NCBI RefSeq assembly: GCF_018882185.1
Contig: NZ_JACVOY010000001.1
Span: 1-64,000 of the forward strand
Length of the DNA: 64,000 nt
Direction: 5' to 3'
From: Polynucleobacter sp. AP-Latsch-80-C2
GTDB lineage: Bacteria > Pseudomonadota > Gammaproteobacteria > Burkholderiales > Burkholderiaceae
The notes under the pieces: generated by a model
Database searches by the model: none
Seen by the model: only the letters and a program-made list of their open reading frames with translations
Told to the model about the DNA's origin: nothing
Program-made: the position numbers and the translations under genes
Shown here: positions 63,186 through 64,000 of the stretch, in pieces
Position numbering within the stretch: position 1 is the stretch's first letter
How the letters are laid out: each line of letters begins with the position of its first letter

Positions 63186-63288
63186 GGCATATCCTAGAAT
63201 ACTCAATAAATTCAATGACTTATGACAATTCGTACACAAGTCATTGGGGGACTACAGCCACCATTATAGGGGCTTTTTAAGGCCTTTT

Positions 63289-64000
63289 TTACAAGTTTGC
63301 AGCCAGCAAAGCCTCAATTTGTGGGGCTTCCACTCGGGTCATGAGGTGCCTATAGGCATTGATGGGATTCTTGCTGGAAAGCGGGATAGCAATGTCACCC
63401 CAATTTAATGGCGTCAAGGACAGGAATTCTTCAACCCCAGCGGCAACTTGTGGAATCACAGGCTTGAGGTAGAGACTTAGCATCCGGAATGCTTCTAGGG
63501 TAATACTACAGACGCGCTGAAGATCCGCTTCGCGGGCAGGATCTTTGGCGATGTCCCAAGGTTTATTTTCATCTACGAAACCATTGACCTTATCTGCCAG
63601 CTCCATGATGGTACGCAAAGCCTTTGCATATTCACGGCTTTCATACAACTGCGCAATTTTGTCGCTTGCTCCAGCGATTTCTTTTAGCAATGGATCATTC
63701 ATGGCTTCATCTGAAACGATGCCACCAAATCGCTTGACTAAAAATCCTGCGCTGCGACTCGCAATGTTGATGTATTTACCTAATAGATCGCTATTCACGC
63801 GAGCAACAAAGTCTTGAAGATTTAAATCTAAGTCTTCCATGCTGTCATTGAGTTTTGTTGCAAAGTAATAACGGAACCACTCTGGATTAAAGCCACATTC
63901 AATCACGCTGTTAGCGGAAATCAGAGTGCCACGTGACTTACTCATCTTCTCGCCATCTACGGTTAAGAAGCCATGAGCAAATACATTGGTTGGGGTGCGG
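63289..64000 (-). CDS. metG: methionyl-tRNA synthetase, C-terminal part (gene continues past window)
   Basis: The 3' part of metG. The frame is open from the window end through [16 protein letters not shown] to the KMSKS signature in [12 protein letters not shown] (63940 region), then the anticodon-binding helical domain ([44 protein letters not shown]-like [10 protein letters not shown]). It stops at [20 protein letters not shown]. coli MetG continues about 140 residues further into an EMAP-like tRNA-binding dimer domain, which is absent here. No sequence for it follows in any frame before the next gene (104 bases to the DUF3460 start). Confidence 0.93.
   Translation of the reverse strand, partial: RTPTNVFAHGFLTVDGEKMSKSRGTLISANSVIECGFNPEWFRYYFATKLNDSMEDLDLNLQDFVARVNSDLLGKYINIASRSAGFLVKRFGGIVSDEAMNDPLLKEIAGASDKIAQLYESREYAKALRTIMELADKVNGFVDENKPWDIAKDPAREADLQRVCSITLEAFRMLSLYLKPVIPQVAAGVEEFLSLTPLNWGDIAIPLSSKNPINAYRHLMTRVEAPQIEALLAANL

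Noticed and set aside
63262..63267. TATAAT-like sequence upstream of the DUF3460 gene
   Set aside because: The best -35 candidate is spaced about 20 bases away; too weak to call.

Overview
The window looks like a chromosome segment of a small-genome freshwater betaproteobacterium of the Burkholderiales, most like Polynucleobacter. This rests on gene content and order: holC-lgt, lptFG next to pepA, nadD-rsfS-rlmH-maf-rng, scpA next to a DUF3460 gene, zapA followed by 6S RNA, and moderate GC. It is inference from family resemblance, because no alignment could be run.

Positions 1-4900 are a decayed mobile region ending at a tRNA-Lys gene. It holds an IS256-type transposase end joined to an IS3-family remnant, two outer-membrane protein genes (one cut by an amber codon), a membrane protein, an IS3 transposase fused in frame to a patatin-like tail, and an integrase cut short by that IS3 copy. 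Positions 5062-20958 are mostly core genes (amiC, tsaE, queG, azlCD, deaD-type helicase, gluQ, dnaE). Within them lies a two-carbon acid cluster: a YdiJ-like FAD/FeS dehydrogenase, its GntR-family regulator, a serine/alanine-glyoxylate aminotransferase and a GlcG-like protein, with two GntR-type palindromes in the divergent promoter region.

Positions 21124-23917 are an accessory insert: a TolC-family gene broken by a frameshift and a stop, then two secreted proteins of unknown role, one built from Glu-Gln-Gly-Ala repeats. Positions 24017-43236 return to housekeeping: LPS glycosyltransferases, msbA, the nadD-rsfS-rlmH-maf-rng block, hemF, purD, yebC, tRNA-Leu, a CysB-type regulator, lptFG, pepA, holC and lgt. 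Malonyl-CoA decarboxylase, a three-part TRAP transporter and a malonyl-CoA ligase (41932-47882) form a probable malonate uptake and use operon. 6S RNA lies at about 48.7-48.9 kb beside zapA.

Positions 49549-54480 are a complete vitamin B12 uptake operon (outer-membrane receptor, binding protein, permease, ATPase) behind a cobalamin riboswitch. Positions 54570-61269 are an oxalate/formyl-CoA cluster and the best candidate for an unusual system: a Crp/Fnr regulator, a TTGAC-N4-GTCAA box, oxalyl-CoA decarboxylase, two formyl-CoA transferase paralogues, a stand-alone PAS sensor and a formyltransferase resembling the N-terminal domain of 10-formyltetrahydrofolate dehydrogenase. Together they could move the formyl group of oxalate-derived formyl-CoA into or out of the folate pool under gas or redox control. 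The window ends with panC, scpA, a DUF3460 gene and the 3' part of metG, whose product lacks the usual C-terminal tRNA-binding domain.
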